Below are positions 18,590 through 27,291 of a stretch of DNA of 64,000 nucleotides, piece by piece. Positions within the stretch are counted from its first letter, which is position 1; every line of letters begins with the position of its first letter. Source of the DNA: Microbacterium sp. (GTDB lineage: Bacteria > Actinomycetota > Actinomycetes > Actinomycetales > Microbacteriaceae); assembly GCF_031180975.1 (NCBI RefSeq), contig NZ_JAPSLI010000005.1, positions 1 to 64,000 on the forward strand, given 5' to 3'. The notes below the pieces were generated by a model. It did no database searches. It was not told the origin of the DNA and was given only the letters and a program-made list of their open reading frames with translations. The translations under genes and the position numbers were made by a program.

Positions 18590-18618
18590 CGCTTCGCACC
18601 CTTTCAGTCACCGCCCGA

Positions 18619-18624
18619 TAGGAT
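18619..18624 (+). promoter_or_regulatory. -10 box TAGGAT upstream of first Wzm/Wzt operon
   Basis: TAGGAT lies about 30 nt before the first candidate start of the permease gene, giving a short leader. No clear -35 was found. Confidence 0.35.
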
Positions 18625-18654
18625 GTTCTGGCGCGACCGATCGCGTCTCTATGA

Positions 18655-19605
18655 GTGAGTGGGCCTGTGACTGACACCCGAGACCTTTTCGCCACCGTCC
18701 CGCGCTCCGCATTCGACGTCCCGGGCAAGAGCCACGGGCTGATCGACGTGGTGCGCTGGCGGTATCTGCTGCATCTGCTCGTCCGAACCGGCGTCACGAC
18801 GCGCTACCGCAACTCGGTGCTGGGCTGGACGTGGTCCTATGTGCGGCCGGCGGCGCAGTTCCTCGTCTTCTGGATCGTCCTTGGCATCTTCATGGACCTC
18901 GACAAGGGCATCCCGAACTACGCGGTCTACCTCTTCTCGGGAATCGTGGTGATCAACCTCTTCTCGGAGGGGTTCAAGAACGCCACCACGTCGATCGTCG
19001 GCAACGCAGCGCTGGTGCGGAAGGTGTTCCTGCCCCGCCAGTTGTTCGCGGTCTCGGCGATCTTCGTCGCGTTCGTCCACTTCCTTCCGCAGGTCGCCCT
19101 GCTCCTGCTGGTGTGCCTGCTCATGGGTGCCGCCATGCACTTCACGGTGCTGTCGCTGCTGGCGCTGCTCGGCGGGATGCTCATCGTGATGCTGTTCTCA
19201 CTCGGGCTCGGCCTCTTCTTCGGTGCGGTGAACGTGCGATTCCGGGATGCCGAGAACATCGTCGAGCTGATGCTGCTGCTGGCGACCTGGGCGTCGCCGG
19301 TGCTGTACGCCTGGACCATGGTGCAGGATGCCGTCATCGAGCGCCTGCACTGGCCGTCCTGGTTGGTGGAGCTGTACCTTCTGAACCCGATCACGCAGGG
19401 CGTCGAGCTGTTCCACTACGCCTTCTGGCGCCCGGCGACCGAGAGCATGATCGCGGTCGACGGGTACACCGGCACCGATCTCATCGGGTTGCCGCCGATG
19501 CTCGGCTGGAACACCCTCTGGACGCTGCTGATCTCGATCGCGACGCTGCTCGTGGGTCAGCTGGTGTTCCGCCGCCTCGAAGGAAGGTTCGCGCAAGACC
19601 TATGA
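18655..19605 (+). CDS. wzm: ABC-2 type polysaccharide exporter permease (Wzm, system 1)
   Basis: A 316-residue integral membrane protein with six hydrophobic helices. The TRYRNSVLGWTWSYVRPAAQF motif near residue 45 is the hallmark of Wzm/TagG/RfbA permeases, which pass undecaprenyl-linked glycans or teichoic acids across the membrane. VRFRDAENI near residue 193 and YLLNPITQGVELFHYAFW near 240 are also conserved. The ATPase partner overlaps by ATGA. Start may be GTG 18655 or GTG 18667 (MTDTRDLF); neither has a good Shine-Dalgarno. Which polymer it carries is unknown; the nearest genes are a CWB2 protein and a GT-C-like protein. Confidence 0.93.
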   Translation: MSGPVTDTRDLFATVPRSAFDVPGKSHGLIDVVRWRYLLHLLVRTGVTTRYRNSVLGWTWSYVRPAAQFLVFWIVLGIFMDLDKGIPNYAVYLFSGIVVINLFSEGFKNATTSIVGNAALVRKVFLPRQLFAVSAIFVAFVHFLPQVALLLLVCLLMGAAMHFTVLSLLALLGGMLIVMLFSLGLGLFFGAVNVRFRDAENIVELMLLLATWASPVLYAWTMVQDAVIERLHWPSWLVELYLLNPITQGVELFHYAFWRPATESMIAVDGYTGTDLIGLPPMLGWNTLWTLLISIATLLVGQLVFRRLEGRFAQDL

Positions 19606-20339
19606 GTTCCGAGACGGCGATCAGGCCGAGCATCATCATCGACGGCGTGCACAAGAAGTTCACGCTCAACCACGCGTTCTCGCTCAAGGACACGGTCGTC
19701 TCGTGGATCCGTGGTCGCAAGCTGACGAGCAGCTTCGAGGCGCTAAAGGGCATCGATCTCGTGATCGGGGAGGGCGAGTCGGTCGCCATCCTCGGCATGA
19801 ACGGTTCGGGCAAGTCGACGCTCCTCAAGCTGGTCTCCGGGGTGATGGAACCCGATGGCGGGCAGGTGCTGACACGCGGGCGAGTGGCGGGGCTGATCGA
19901 GGTCGGTGCGGGCTTCCACCCCGAGCTTTCGGGCCGGGAGAACGTGTTCCTGAATGCGGCGATCCTCGGGATGAAGCGGCCGGAGATCGAAGCGCGATAT
20001 GACGAGATCGTGGCCTTCAGCGAGATCGAGGAGTTCATCGACCAGGAGGTCAAGCACTACTCGTCCGGCATGTTCATGCGTCTCGCATTCTCCGTCGCGA
20101 TCCACGTCGAACTCGACGTGCTGCTCGTCGACGAGATCCTGTCCGTGGGTGACGCGCCCTTCCGGGAGAAATGTCGGCTCAAGTTCGAGGAGCTGATCGC
20201 GGCAGGGAAGACCCTCGTCGTCGTCAGCCACGACATGGAGATGGTGCGTGAGCTCTGCACCCGAGGTGTGGTGATCAGCAAGGGCGAGGTCGTCTACGAC
20301 GGCGAGATCGAGGGCGCCATCGCGTTGGTGGACGCGTGA
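19602..20339 (+). CDS. wzt: ABC polysaccharide exporter ATPase (Wzt, system 1)
   Basis: A 245-residue nucleotide-binding protein with Walker A GMNGSGKST near residue 68, the LIEVGAGFHPELSGREN segment, the signature HYSSGMFMRLAFS and Walker B VLLVDEILSVGD. It pairs with the preceding permease (ATGA overlap, AAGGAAGG ribosome site). It ends soon after the ATPase fold, so it lacks the extra carbohydrate-binding domain of long Wzt proteins that read the chain end. This matches the TagH-short/Rv3781-like type. Its stop overlaps the start of the next membrane protein, so three genes are coupled. Confidence 0.94.
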   Translation: MSSETAIRPSIIIDGVHKKFTLNHAFSLKDTVVSWIRGRKLTSSFEALKGIDLVIGEGESVAILGMNGSGKSTLLKLVSGVMEPDGGQVLTRGRVAGLIEVGAGFHPELSGRENVFLNAAILGMKRPEIEARYDEIVAFSEIEEFIDQEVKHYSSGMFMRLAFSVAIHVELDVLLVDEILSVGDAPFREKCRLKFEELIAAGKTLVVVSHDMEMVRELCTRGVVISKGEVVYDGEIEGAIALVDA

Positions 20340-22255
20340 TCGAGGACTGGCTTTCGCTTCTCCTCGCCACGAGCGCAGGGCTCGTCCTGACGTTCGGGCC
20401 CGGTCTGCTCGCTCTTCGAGCGGTCGGCTATCGCGGCCTTGCGCTCTTGTCTTTCGCTCCGGTTGCGTCCGTCGCGATGATGGCTTTCGTCGCGATCGCA
20501 CTGGACATCACCGGAGTGGCCTGGTCGCCCGTTTTCGTCTTGGCGGGGCTTGGGCTGCTGGTTCTGGCCGCGTTGGCGATCGGCAAGATGTTCGGCAGAC
20601 CGGCGGGCATCCCTGCCCCGGCAGTGAACGGTTGGCTGCTCCCCGCCGCCATCGCGGTCGGTGTGGCACTCGGTGCGTGGCGACTCGCCGCCTATATCCA
20701 GGATCCGGCGGGAATCTCGCAGACCAACGACGCGGTGTTCCACATGAACGCGGTTCGTTACATTCTGGACAGCGGCGATGCATCATCGTTCCACGTGAGT
20801 TCGATGATTGGCGGAACCGGTTTTTACCCGGCGGCGTGGCATGCGGTGGTCTCCATGATCGTCGCATGCACGGGAGCCGGGATCCCCGTCGCGACCAACG
20901 CGTTCACGCTCGTCATCGGAGCAGTCATCTGGCCGATCGGCATCGCCTGGCTCACTCGCTGCGTCACAGGCTCGACCCGCGCGGCCGCATTGGGCGCCCT
21001 GCTGTCACCCACGTTGCAGTTGTTCCCGCTCCTGTTGTTCCAGTGGGGAGTGCTCTTCCCGAATGCTTTGTCCCTCGCGATGCTCCCCGCGGCAGTGGCG
21101 GCCATCGTGTCGCTGTCGCCGACCGAGCACATCGAGCGGTCTGCGAGTAGCTGGGTGAGGGTGGTGCTGGCGGCGTTGGTCGCAACCGGTGCACTGGCGC
21201 TGGCGCAGCCCGCGACGCTGCCGGTGTGGGGGCTGCTGATCGTGATCTGGTTGACCGGACGCTTGCTCTGGGACGACCAAAGGTTCCGTACGCGGCGACT
21301 CGTCTGGACGTTGGCCGCGTGGGTCGTGGTGGCAGGGGCCTGGTTCGGGCTCTCCCGCGGCACAGGCGGATCCCACTGGCCGCCATTCCGAGGCAAGCTC
21401 GAGGTGGTTGCTGACATCCTCTTGAACGGACAGATGCGAATCCCGTTCGCTTGGCTGGTCAGCGGACTCATGATCGTCGGCCTGATCAGTGCTGCCGCCG
21501 TTCCCCGGTTGAGATGGTTCGTGGTGGCATGGCTCGGTCTGTCGGCGCTCTACGCGCTCGCAGCCTCGGTCGGGATGCCTCAGGTCCGCGACGGCCTGCT
21601 CGGCCCTTGGTATGCGGATCCATACCGCCTCGCGGCATATGCTCCGGTCGCTGTCATCCCGCTCGCGGCGCTCGGTCTGGATCGTATCGTCATGGCGTTG
21701 GAGGCGCGCACTCGTGCGAGGCGCACCTTGTCGAATTGGCTCGTCGCGGCCGGGACCTCGATCGTGGTGCTGCTCATCGTCGTCCTTCGACCCGTGCCCA
21801 TGCCGGCGTTTCTTGAGGGGACGTTCGATAAGGAATCGCGCTATCTCACAACCGGCGAGAGCTACCTGAGCACGCAGGAACGCGCGTTCCTCGAGAACCT
21901 GGACGATCATGTCCAGCCGGGTGAACGAGTGCTGACCAATCCCTCGACGGGGTCCGCGTTCGGTTACATGCTCAGCGGCGTTGACGTGTACCCGCGGACC
22001 TGGTCACCGCCCCGCACCAGCGAATGGGAGCTCGTGGCTGTCGAGCTGCGCGACGTCTCAGAGCGCCCCGAGGTGTGTCAGGCGCTTTCCACCCTCGGTG
22101 AGCCGGAGTACGTGCTCGACTTCGGCGAGGGCGAACGGGCGCCCGGCCGCTACCAGATGCCGGGAATGACGGATTTCGAGGGTCAGTCGGGCTTCGAACT
22201 CGTCGCCCGAGACGGTGATGTTTCGTTGTGGCGGATCACAGCGTGCTCGTACTGA
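20336..22255 (+). CDS. Polytopic GT-C-like membrane protein (DUF6541 type)
   Basis: A 639-residue protein with about twelve hydrophobic helices and a C-terminal extracytoplasmic domain (about 490-639). The first large outer loop contains SQTNDAVFHMNAVRYILDSG near residue 125, an acidic motif placed like the catalytic Asp of GT-C glycosyltransferases that use polyprenyl-phosphate sugars. The family annotation is from memory of actinobacterial proteins found in glycan loci and is not proven. GTG 20336 overlaps the Wzt stop, so it is probably co-expressed with exporter 1. It is convergent with the DUF2304/GT2 pair, only 6 bp apart. That pair could supply its lipid-linked sugar. Confidence 0.72.
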   Translation: MIEDWLSLLLATSAGLVLTFGPGLLALRAVGYRGLALLSFAPVASVAMMAFVAIALDITGVAWSPVFVLAGLGLLVLAALAIGKMFGRPAGIPAPAVNGWLLPAAIAVGVALGAWRLAAYIQDPAGISQTNDAVFHMNAVRYILDSGDASSFHVSSMIGGTGFYPAAWHAVVSMIVACTGAGIPVATNAFTLVIGAVIWPIGIAWLTRCVTGSTRAAALGALLSPTLQLFPLLLFQWGVLFPNALSLAMLPAAVAAIVSLSPTEHIERSASSWVRVVLAALVATGALALAQPATLPVWGLLIVIWLTGRLLWDDQRFRTRRLVWTLAAWVVVAGAWFGLSRGTGGSHWPPFRGKLEVVADILLNGQMRIPFAWLVSGLMIVGLISAAAVPRLRWFVVAWLGLSALYALAASVGMPQVRDGLLGPWYADPYRLAAYAPVAVIPLAALGLDRIVMALEARTRARRTLSNWLVAAGTSIVVLLIVVLRPVPMPAFLEGTFDKESRYLTTGESYLSTQERAFLENLDDHVQPGERVLTNPSTGSAFGYMLSGVDVYPRTWSPPRTSEWELVAVELRDVSERPEVCQALSTLGEPEYVLDFGEGERAPGRYQMPGMTDFEGQSGFELVARDGDVSLWRITACSY

Positions 22256-22261
22256 ACGCCG

Positions 22262-22612
22262 TCAACGCGCGCGGTCACCCTTTTCTTCCTGTGTCGCCTC
22301 CAAGAGGGCGATCTTGCGTGCGAGCAGCGTGAGCTGACGTTGCAGCACGACGTTGCGCCGATACTGCGTGTAGACGAAAGCGAGGAACATCACGATCAGG
22401 CCGTAGAGGACGAGGTCGGTTCCGCGGCCGACACCGACGAGCTGCGCCAGCCACGAAAGCCACTGCGGGAACAGCACCGACAGCACCGCGGCGACGACGA
22501 AAAGCGCCATGAGCAGGCGGCGAATCGCGAGGTGGCTGTCGGCACCGGTCCGCCTCATCATGAAGACGGCGAGCACCACGATCGCCGTGATGAGCAGAAT
22601 CTGGATCCACAT
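22262..22612 (-). CDS. Small DUF2304 membrane protein
   Basis: A 116-residue protein with three hydrophobic helices and a positively charged C-terminal helix (LQRQLTLLARKIALLEATQEEK). This is the DUF2304 pattern. DUF2304 genes regularly follow a soluble GT2 of the dolichyl-phosphate sugar synthase type, and are thought to anchor it or move its product. Here ATG 22612 is 2 nt after the GT2 stop, with GGTGAGG as ribosome site. The downstream gene is convergent and 6 bp away. Confidence 0.8.
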   Translation of the reverse strand: MWIQILLITAIVVLAVFMMRRTGADSHLAIRRLLMALFVVAAVLSVLFPQWLSWLAQLVGVGRGTDLVLYGLIVMFLAFVYTQYRRNVVLQRQLTLLARKIALLEATQEEKGDRAR

Positions 22613-22614
22613 GG

Positions 22615-23313
22615 TCACCTCACCACCAGATCGACGAGGATGTTCACCGAATTGAGCACGCTCTGACCTTTGGCCTTCGAATAGTCGGTGTAGAGCAGCT
22701 CGACCGGATGCTCCTTCCACGGCAGCCCGGTGCGGCCGAGTTCAAGGACGATCTCCGTCGCGTGGGCCATGCGGTCCTGCTTGAGCTCGATCTGCTCCGC
22801 GGCGTCACGGCGGATCACGCGGAGGCCGTTGTGGGCGTCAGTCAGACGCAAGCTCGTCGTGAGGTTCGTGACCCAGACCGCGGTCTTGAGGATCACCTTC
22901 TTGATCCAGCCCGGATTCGTGCGATCGTCGAGGAACCGCGATCCGAAGACGACAGCAAGGTCCTCCGCGCGAGCGAGCTCCAGCATGTCCAGCGCGTCCT
23001 GGACGCGATGCTGCCCATCGGCGTCGAACGTCACGATGTATTCGCATTCCGGGTGGGTGAGGGCGAACGAGATCCCGGTCTGAAGCGCCGCCCCCTGCCC
23101 GAGGTTGACGGGATGCTGGACGAGCTGCGCGCCCGCCCGGGCGGCGATCGCGGCCGACCCATCGCGGGAACCGTCGTCGACACAGACCACGTGCTCGAAG
23201 TGCGGGCGAAGGCCGGCGATCACCTCGGCGATGACATCCGCTTCGTTGTACAGCGGGATCACGACCCACGCGCGGCGGTCGGGCGATCGTTGCGCTGGGA
23301 CGCTCGATGACAT
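22615..23313 (-). CDS. Soluble GT2, polyprenyl-phosphate sugar synthase type
   Basis: A 232-residue GT-A glycosyltransferase without its own membrane helices. Motifs: VVIPLYNEADVIAEVI near residue 18, CVDDGSRDGS near 46, the metal-binding FDADGQH near 97, and a basic segment with DAHNGLRVIRRDAAE. Relatives transfer a sugar from a nucleotide donor to undecaprenyl phosphate at the inner membrane face. The DUF2304 protein immediately downstream likely supplies the membrane link. ATG 23313 is 6 nt from a CACAAT -10 box; the GTG 24 nt upstream is a less likely start. Confidence 0.88.
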   Translation of the reverse strand: MSSSVPAQRSPDRRAWVVIPLYNEADVIAEVIAGLRPHFEHVVCVDDGSRDGSAAIAARAGAQLVQHPVNLGQGAALQTGISFALTHPECEYIVTFDADGQHRVQDALDMLELARAEDLAVVFGSRFLDDRTNPGWIKKVILKTAVWVTNLTTSLRLTDAHNGLRVIRRDAAEQIELKQDRMAHATEIVLELGRTGLPWKEHPVELLYTDYSKAKGQSVLNSVNILVDLVVR

Positions 23314-23325
23314 GGTTCCATTGTG
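23314..23325 (-). promoter_or_regulatory. -10 box CACAAT, leaderless start at 23313
   Basis: Minus-strand CACAAT (23325-23320), 6-nt gap, ATG 23313. The divergent GT4 gene starts 51 bp away. Confidence 0.5.
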
Positions 23326-23364
23326 GCAGGTGTCCACACCAGGGATATGCGAGACAGGGGCGGT

Positions 23365-24546
23365 ATGGCGGACAGACGACGCGTGATCGTGGCTACCAGG
23401 CTGTACACGCCGGAGGTGACTGCCGCGAGCTTCCGGATGGATGCTCTCGCGTCGGCGCTGGCAGACGACATGGACGTCACCGTTCTGACAACGCGCCCGC
23501 CGGCATCCGCCCGCCCGTTCGCCGAACCCGGAGCCGTTCGAGTGAAACGCATGCCGGTTCTACGCGATCGCTCCGGGGCCATCCGCGGCTATCTCCAGTA
23601 CCTCTCTTTCGACGTTCCGTTGTTCCTCCGCCTTCTGGCCCACCGCGGCGACGTCATCGTCGCGGAAGCGCCACCGACGACGGGGCTCGTCAGCGCGCTC
23701 GCCGGAGCACTGACACGCGCACCTCTCGTCTATTACCCCGGCGACGTGTGGTCGGATGCTGTCGCATCGACCAACGCGCCCCGACTGATCGTTTCCGCGA
23801 TGCGGAGGGTGGAACGGTTTGTCCTCCGCCGTGCCCGGTGTGCGCTTGCGGTCTCGCCAGAGGTGGGCGAGCGGCTCGGCGCTCTGGGCGGGCATCCCGA
23901 GCGGGTCGAAGAAGTGGGAAACGGGATCGACACCTCGCAGTTCCATCCTGGTGTCGCCTCGGTTCGCGTGGAGAAGCCCTATTTCGTCTACACCGGCACC
24001 ATGTCGGAGTGGCAGCAACCGGATCTCTTCATCCGCGCTCTGGCGCGACTCGAGGAAGAGGACGTGCAGATCCGCTTCTTCGGACAGGGTTCGAGTGAGA
24101 AGAAGCTGCGTGAACTGGCAGAGGAGTTGGCGCCGGGGAGGGTGCATTTCGGCGGGCTGATCTCACCGTCGGAATCCGCGTCGTGGATCCGTGGAGCGGT
24201 GGGCGCACTGGTGAGCATCGTCCCCGGGATCGGATACGACTTCGCGCGTCCCACGAAGACGTACGCCGCCGCGGCGGTCGGCACGCCCGTTCTGTTCGCC
24301 GGGGCTCCCACCGGCGCCGAGGTGGTGCGCGCGGGCGGGCTCGGAGAGGCAACGGAATTCTCGGTCGATGAGGTGACCGCGGCCATGCACCGGCTTCTGG
24401 TGGACGCACGGGACGGCACCACCGAACGTGAACGTGCACGCCGTGCCGAATGGGCCCGTCGGGAAGTGTCCCTGCAGACCGTCGGATCGAGGGCCGCCGA
24501 CCACGTGCGACGGGCCCTTCGAGGTTCCGGAGACGAGCACCCGTAG
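23365..24546 (+). CDS. Glycosyltransferase family 4 (WbuB-like)
   Basis: A 393-residue GT-B enzyme. The N-terminal TRLYTPEVTAASFRMDALA and LTTRPPASARPF segments, the middle VGNGIDTSQFHPG, and the C-terminal DFARPTKTYAAAAVGTPVLFAG with a downstream acidic residue follow the GT4 plan seen in WbuB-type enzymes. It works in the cytosol on a lipid-linked oligosaccharide. Start ATG 23365 is preceded by AGGGGCGG; earlier in-frame ATGs at 23323 and 23347 lack this. Its stop TAG forms the first half of a TAGAAT -10 box for the following amino-sugar operon. Confidence 0.87.
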   Translation: MADRRRVIVATRLYTPEVTAASFRMDALASALADDMDVTVLTTRPPASARPFAEPGAVRVKRMPVLRDRSGAIRGYLQYLSFDVPLFLRLLAHRGDVIVAEAPPTTGLVSALAGALTRAPLVYYPGDVWSDAVASTNAPRLIVSAMRRVERFVLRRARCALAVSPEVGERLGALGGHPERVEEVGNGIDTSQFHPGVASVRVEKPYFVYTGTMSEWQQPDLFIRALARLEEEDVQIRFFGQGSSEKKLRELAEELAPGRVHFGGLISPSESASWIRGAVGALVSIVPGIGYDFARPTKTYAAAAVGTPVLFAGAPTGAEVVRAGGLGEATEFSVDEVTAAMHRLLVDARDGTTERERARRAEWARREVSLQTVGSRAADHVRRALRGSGDEHP

Positions 24547-24549
24547 AAT
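24544..24549 (+). promoter_or_regulatory. -10 box TAGAAT for the diacetamido-uronate operon
   Basis: TAGAAT overlaps the upstream stop codon. Transcription from about 24556 would leave a leader of about 40 nt carrying GAGGAG (24584-24589) before GTG 24594. Confidence 0.45.
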
Positions 24550-24593
24550 CGATTGCGACGTCGCCTCTTTCCCCGGCGTCGATGAGGAGCACA

Positions 24594-25205
24594 GTGACCC
24601 AGACGCCACACGTGCGGATCGTGGATTCCGCCGATGTCTCGCCCGAAGCATCCATCGGAGCCGGTTCGTCCATCTGGCATCTCGCGCAGGTGCGTGAGGG
24701 GGTGCGGATGGGGGAGAACTGCATCGTCGGCCGCGGGGCCTATATCGGCACCGGCGTGGAGATGGGTGACAACTGCAAGGTCCAGAACTACGCATTGGTG
24801 TACGAGCCCGCGAAGCTCGCTGACGGCGTGTTCATCGGCCCGGCCGTGGTGCTCACCAATGACACTTACCCGCGCGCCATCAACGCCGACGGGACGTTGA
24901 AGAGCGCACACGACTGGGAGCCGGTCGGAGTGACCATCGAGCGCGGCGCCGCCATCGGGGCGCGCGCCACCTGCGTCGCCCCGGTGACGATCGGCGCCTG
25001 GGCGACCGTCGCCGCTGGCGCCGTGGTCGTCAAGGACGTGCCTCCGTACGCGCTGGTCGCAGGCGTTCCTGCGCGACGCCTGGGCTGGGTCGGTGAGGCC
25101 GGCGTGCCGCTGACCGCCGGCGAGGACGACAACACCTGGGTGTGCCCGGCCACCGGTGCGCGCTACATCGAGACTGACGGAACACTGACCAAGGAGATCG
25201 TGTGA
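24594..25205 (+). CDS. Hexapeptide-repeat N-acetyltransferase (WbpD type)
   Basis: A 203-residue left-handed beta-helix acyltransferase. Hexapeptide turns are visible throughout, for example GAGSSIWHLAQVREGVRMGE, GRGAYIGTGVEMGDNCKVQN and APVTIGAWATVAAGAVVVKD. WbpD acetylates the 3-amino group of UDP-2-acetamido-3-amino-glucuronic acid. That role is supported because an aminotransferase and an oxidoreductase of the same pathway follow in coupled order. GTG 24594 is chosen for its GAGGAG site; GTG of the next gene overlaps the stop. The C-terminal YIETDGTL tail is shared with WlbB/WbpD proteins as I recall them. Confidence 0.85.
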   Translation: MTQTPHVRIVDSADVSPEASIGAGSSIWHLAQVREGVRMGENCIVGRGAYIGTGVEMGDNCKVQNYALVYEPAKLADGVFIGPAVVLTNDTYPRAINADGTLKSAHDWEPVGVTIERGAAIGARATCVAPVTIGAWATVAAGAVVVKDVPPYALVAGVPARRLGWVGEAGVPLTAGEDDNTWVCPATGARYIETDGTLTKEIV

Positions 25206-26299
25206 GCGAGTTCATTCCCCCGGCGAGGCCGATCATCGGAGATGAGGAGCGCGAGGCTGTGGACCGGGTGCTGCGCAGCGGCATGGTCGCGCAGGGCCCT
25301 GAGGTGGCTGCGTTCGAGGAGGAGTTCTCGGCGCATTTCGTGCCCGGGCGTGCGTCCGTGGCGGTGAACTCCGGCACGGCGGGTCTGCATCTGGGTCTGC
25401 TGGCTGCGGGTGTGGGTGCGGGGGATGAGGTCATCGTGCCGTCGTTCACGTTCGCCGCGACGGGCAACTCGGTGGCGTTGACGGGTGGGACGCCGGTGTT
25501 CGTGGACATCGAGCCGGAGACGTTCACGCTGGATCCGGAGGCGGTGGCCGCGGCGATCACGCCGAAGACGAAGGGCATCCTGCCGGTGCACCTGTACGGT
25601 CACCCGGCGCGGATGCGGGAGCTCGAGAAGCTGGCCGCCGATCGAGGTGTTGCACTGTACGAGGACGCCGCCCAGGCGCACGGCGCGTCGCTGGATGGGC
25701 GTCCGGTGGGGTCGTTCGGCGAGTTCGCGATGTTCAGCCTGTATCCGACGAAGAACATGACCAGTGGTGAGGGCGGCATGGTCACCACCGCTACGGAGGA
25801 CATCGCCCGTCGGGTGAAGCTGCTGCGCAACCAGGGCATGGAGCGGCAGTATGAGAACGAGGTGGTCGGGTTCAACGCCCGCATGACCGACATCCACGCC
25901 GCGATCGGTCGCGTGCAGTTGACCAAGGTCGACGGGTGGACGAAGACGCGTCAGCAGAACGCGGCGTTCCTCGACCAGAACCTGCAGGGTGTTGTCGTCC
26001 CGCCGGTCGCCGAGGGTGCGGTGCACGTGTATCACCAGTACACGATCCGTGTGGTGGATGACCGGAACGGGTTCGTGAAGGCGCTCAAGGAGGAGCACAA
26101 CGTCGGCTCGGGCGTGTACTACCCGATCCCGAACCACCGCCTGCCGTCGCTGGCCCCGTACGCGCCGGGTCTGGACCTGCCGGAGACGGAGCGCGCCGCC
26201 CGCGAGGTGGTGTCCCTTCCGGTGCACCCCTCGCTGACACAGGCGGACCTGGACCGCATCGTCACCGCGGTGAACGCGGTTGCGAAGGCGGGCGCCTGA
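25202..26299 (+). CDS. DegT/DnrJ/EryC1 sugar aminotransferase (WbpE type)
   Basis: A 365-residue PLP enzyme that places an amino group on a nucleotide-bound keto sugar. Seen: SGTAGLHLGL (PLP phosphate site) near residue 57, PSFTFAATGNS near 80, YEDAAQAHGA near 153, the Schiff-base Lys184 in SLYPTKNMTSGEGG, and FNARMTDIHAAIG near 225. In WbpE-type enzymes the substrate is UDP-3-keto-GlcNAcA. Flanking wbpD- and wbpB-type genes point to that reaction here. It is coupled at both ends (GTGA, then 1-nt overlap). Third codon positions are unusually rich in G and T over much of the gene. Confidence 0.9.
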   Translation: MSEFIPPARPIIGDEEREAVDRVLRSGMVAQGPEVAAFEEEFSAHFVPGRASVAVNSGTAGLHLGLLAAGVGAGDEVIVPSFTFAATGNSVALTGGTPVFVDIEPETFTLDPEAVAAAITPKTKGILPVHLYGHPARMRELEKLAADRGVALYEDAAQAHGASLDGRPVGSFGEFAMFSLYPTKNMTSGEGGMVTTATEDIARRVKLLRNQGMERQYENEVVGFNARMTDIHAAIGRVQLTKVDGWTKTRQQNAAFLDQNLQGVVVPPVAEGAVHVYHQYTIRVVDDRNGFVKALKEEHNVGSGVYYPIPNHRLPSLAPYAPGLDLPETERAAREVVSLPVHPSLTQADLDRIVTAVNAVAKAGA

Positions 26300-27291
26300 T
26301 GGTGCTGCGCGCGGGTCTGCTCGGTGTCGGCATGATGGGCCGGCACCACGCGCGGGTGCTGCGGGAGATCGACGGGGTCGAGCTGGTCGCGATCGCCGAC
26401 CCGGGCGGGGATCCGCACGGGGTGGCTGGGGATCTGGAGATCCTGCCCGACATCGACGCGCTGATCGGTGTGGGGATCGATGTCGCGGTCGTCGCGGTGC
26501 CGACCCGGTTCCACGAGGATGCGGCGCTCAAGCTCGCCGCGGCCGGGGTGCACACCCTGGTGGAGAAGCCGATCGCGCACACCCTGGATGCGGGCCGACG
26601 CATGGTCGACGCGTTCGCCGCTGCCGGGCTGGTGGGTGCGGTGGGGCACATCGAACGGTTCAACCCGGCGTTGCAGGAGCTGCGGCGGCGGATCGAGGCG
26701 GGCGAGCTCGGTGCGGTGTATCAGGTCGTGACCCGCCGGCAGGGCCCGTTCCCGTCGCGGATCGCGGACGTCGGGGTCGCGAAGGACCTCGCCTCGCACG
26801 ACGTGGACCTGACGGCGTGGGTGGTGCAGTCCCCGTATGAGCGGGTGTTCGCGCAGACCGCGTTCAAGTCCGGGCGTGAGCATGAGGACATGATCGTGAT
26901 CACCGGGCGCACCGAGTCCGGGGTGATCGTGAACAACATCGTGAACTGGCTCTCGCCGATGAAGGAGCGCGTGACGGTCGTCACGGGGGAGAAGGGCGCG
27001 TTCGTCGCCGACACCGCCACCGGCGACCTGACCTTCTACGCCAACGGCACCATCCCCTTGGAGTGGGAATCGGTGTCCTCGTTCCGTGGCGTGTCCGAGG
27101 GGGATGTCACCCGGTACGCGTTCGCGAAACGCGAACCGCTGCGCGTGGAGCACGAAGCCTTCCGCGACGCCGTCCTCGGCCACACCACCGACGTCGTCAC
27201 CATGGAACAGGGCCAACGCACCCTCGAAGTCGTCGAAGCAGCACTCCAATCCGCACGAAACGGGGAGTCCGTCGTCCTTCCCGCCTCGTGA
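26299..27291 (+). CDS. Gfo/Idh/MocA oxidoreductase (WbpB type)
   Basis: A 330-residue NAD(P)-dependent dehydrogenase. The Rossmann motif GLLGVGMMGRHHARVL opens the protein, VEKPIAHT near residue 95 is the family lysine motif, and SHDVDLTAWV near 168 holds the His-Asp pair. WbpB oxidises C3 of UDP-N-acetylglucosaminuronate before transamination. The order acetyltransferase, aminotransferase, oxidoreductase in one coupled set supports this. The codon style changes in the last 170 bp from G/T-ending to C-ending. GTG of the next gene overlaps its stop. Confidence 0.87.
   Translation: MVLRAGLLGVGMMGRHHARVLREIDGVELVAIADPGGDPHGVAGDLEILPDIDALIGVGIDVAVVAVPTRFHEDAALKLAAAGVHTLVEKPIAHTLDAGRRMVDAFAAAGLVGAVGHIERFNPALQELRRRIEAGELGAVYQVVTRRQGPFPSRIADVGVAKDLASHDVDLTAWVVQSPYERVFAQTAFKSGREHEDMIVITGRTESGVIVNNIVNWLSPMKERVTVVTGEKGAFVADTATGDLTFYANGTIPLEWESVSSFRGVSEGDVTRYAFAKREPLRVEHEAFRDAVLGHTTDVVTMEQGQRTLEVVEAALQSARNGESVVLPAS

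Noticed and set aside
18651-18674. Seven-codon upstream frame MSEWACD before the first wzm
   Set aside because: It overlaps the likely wzm starts, has no ribosome site and could arise by chance; no attenuator structure follows.
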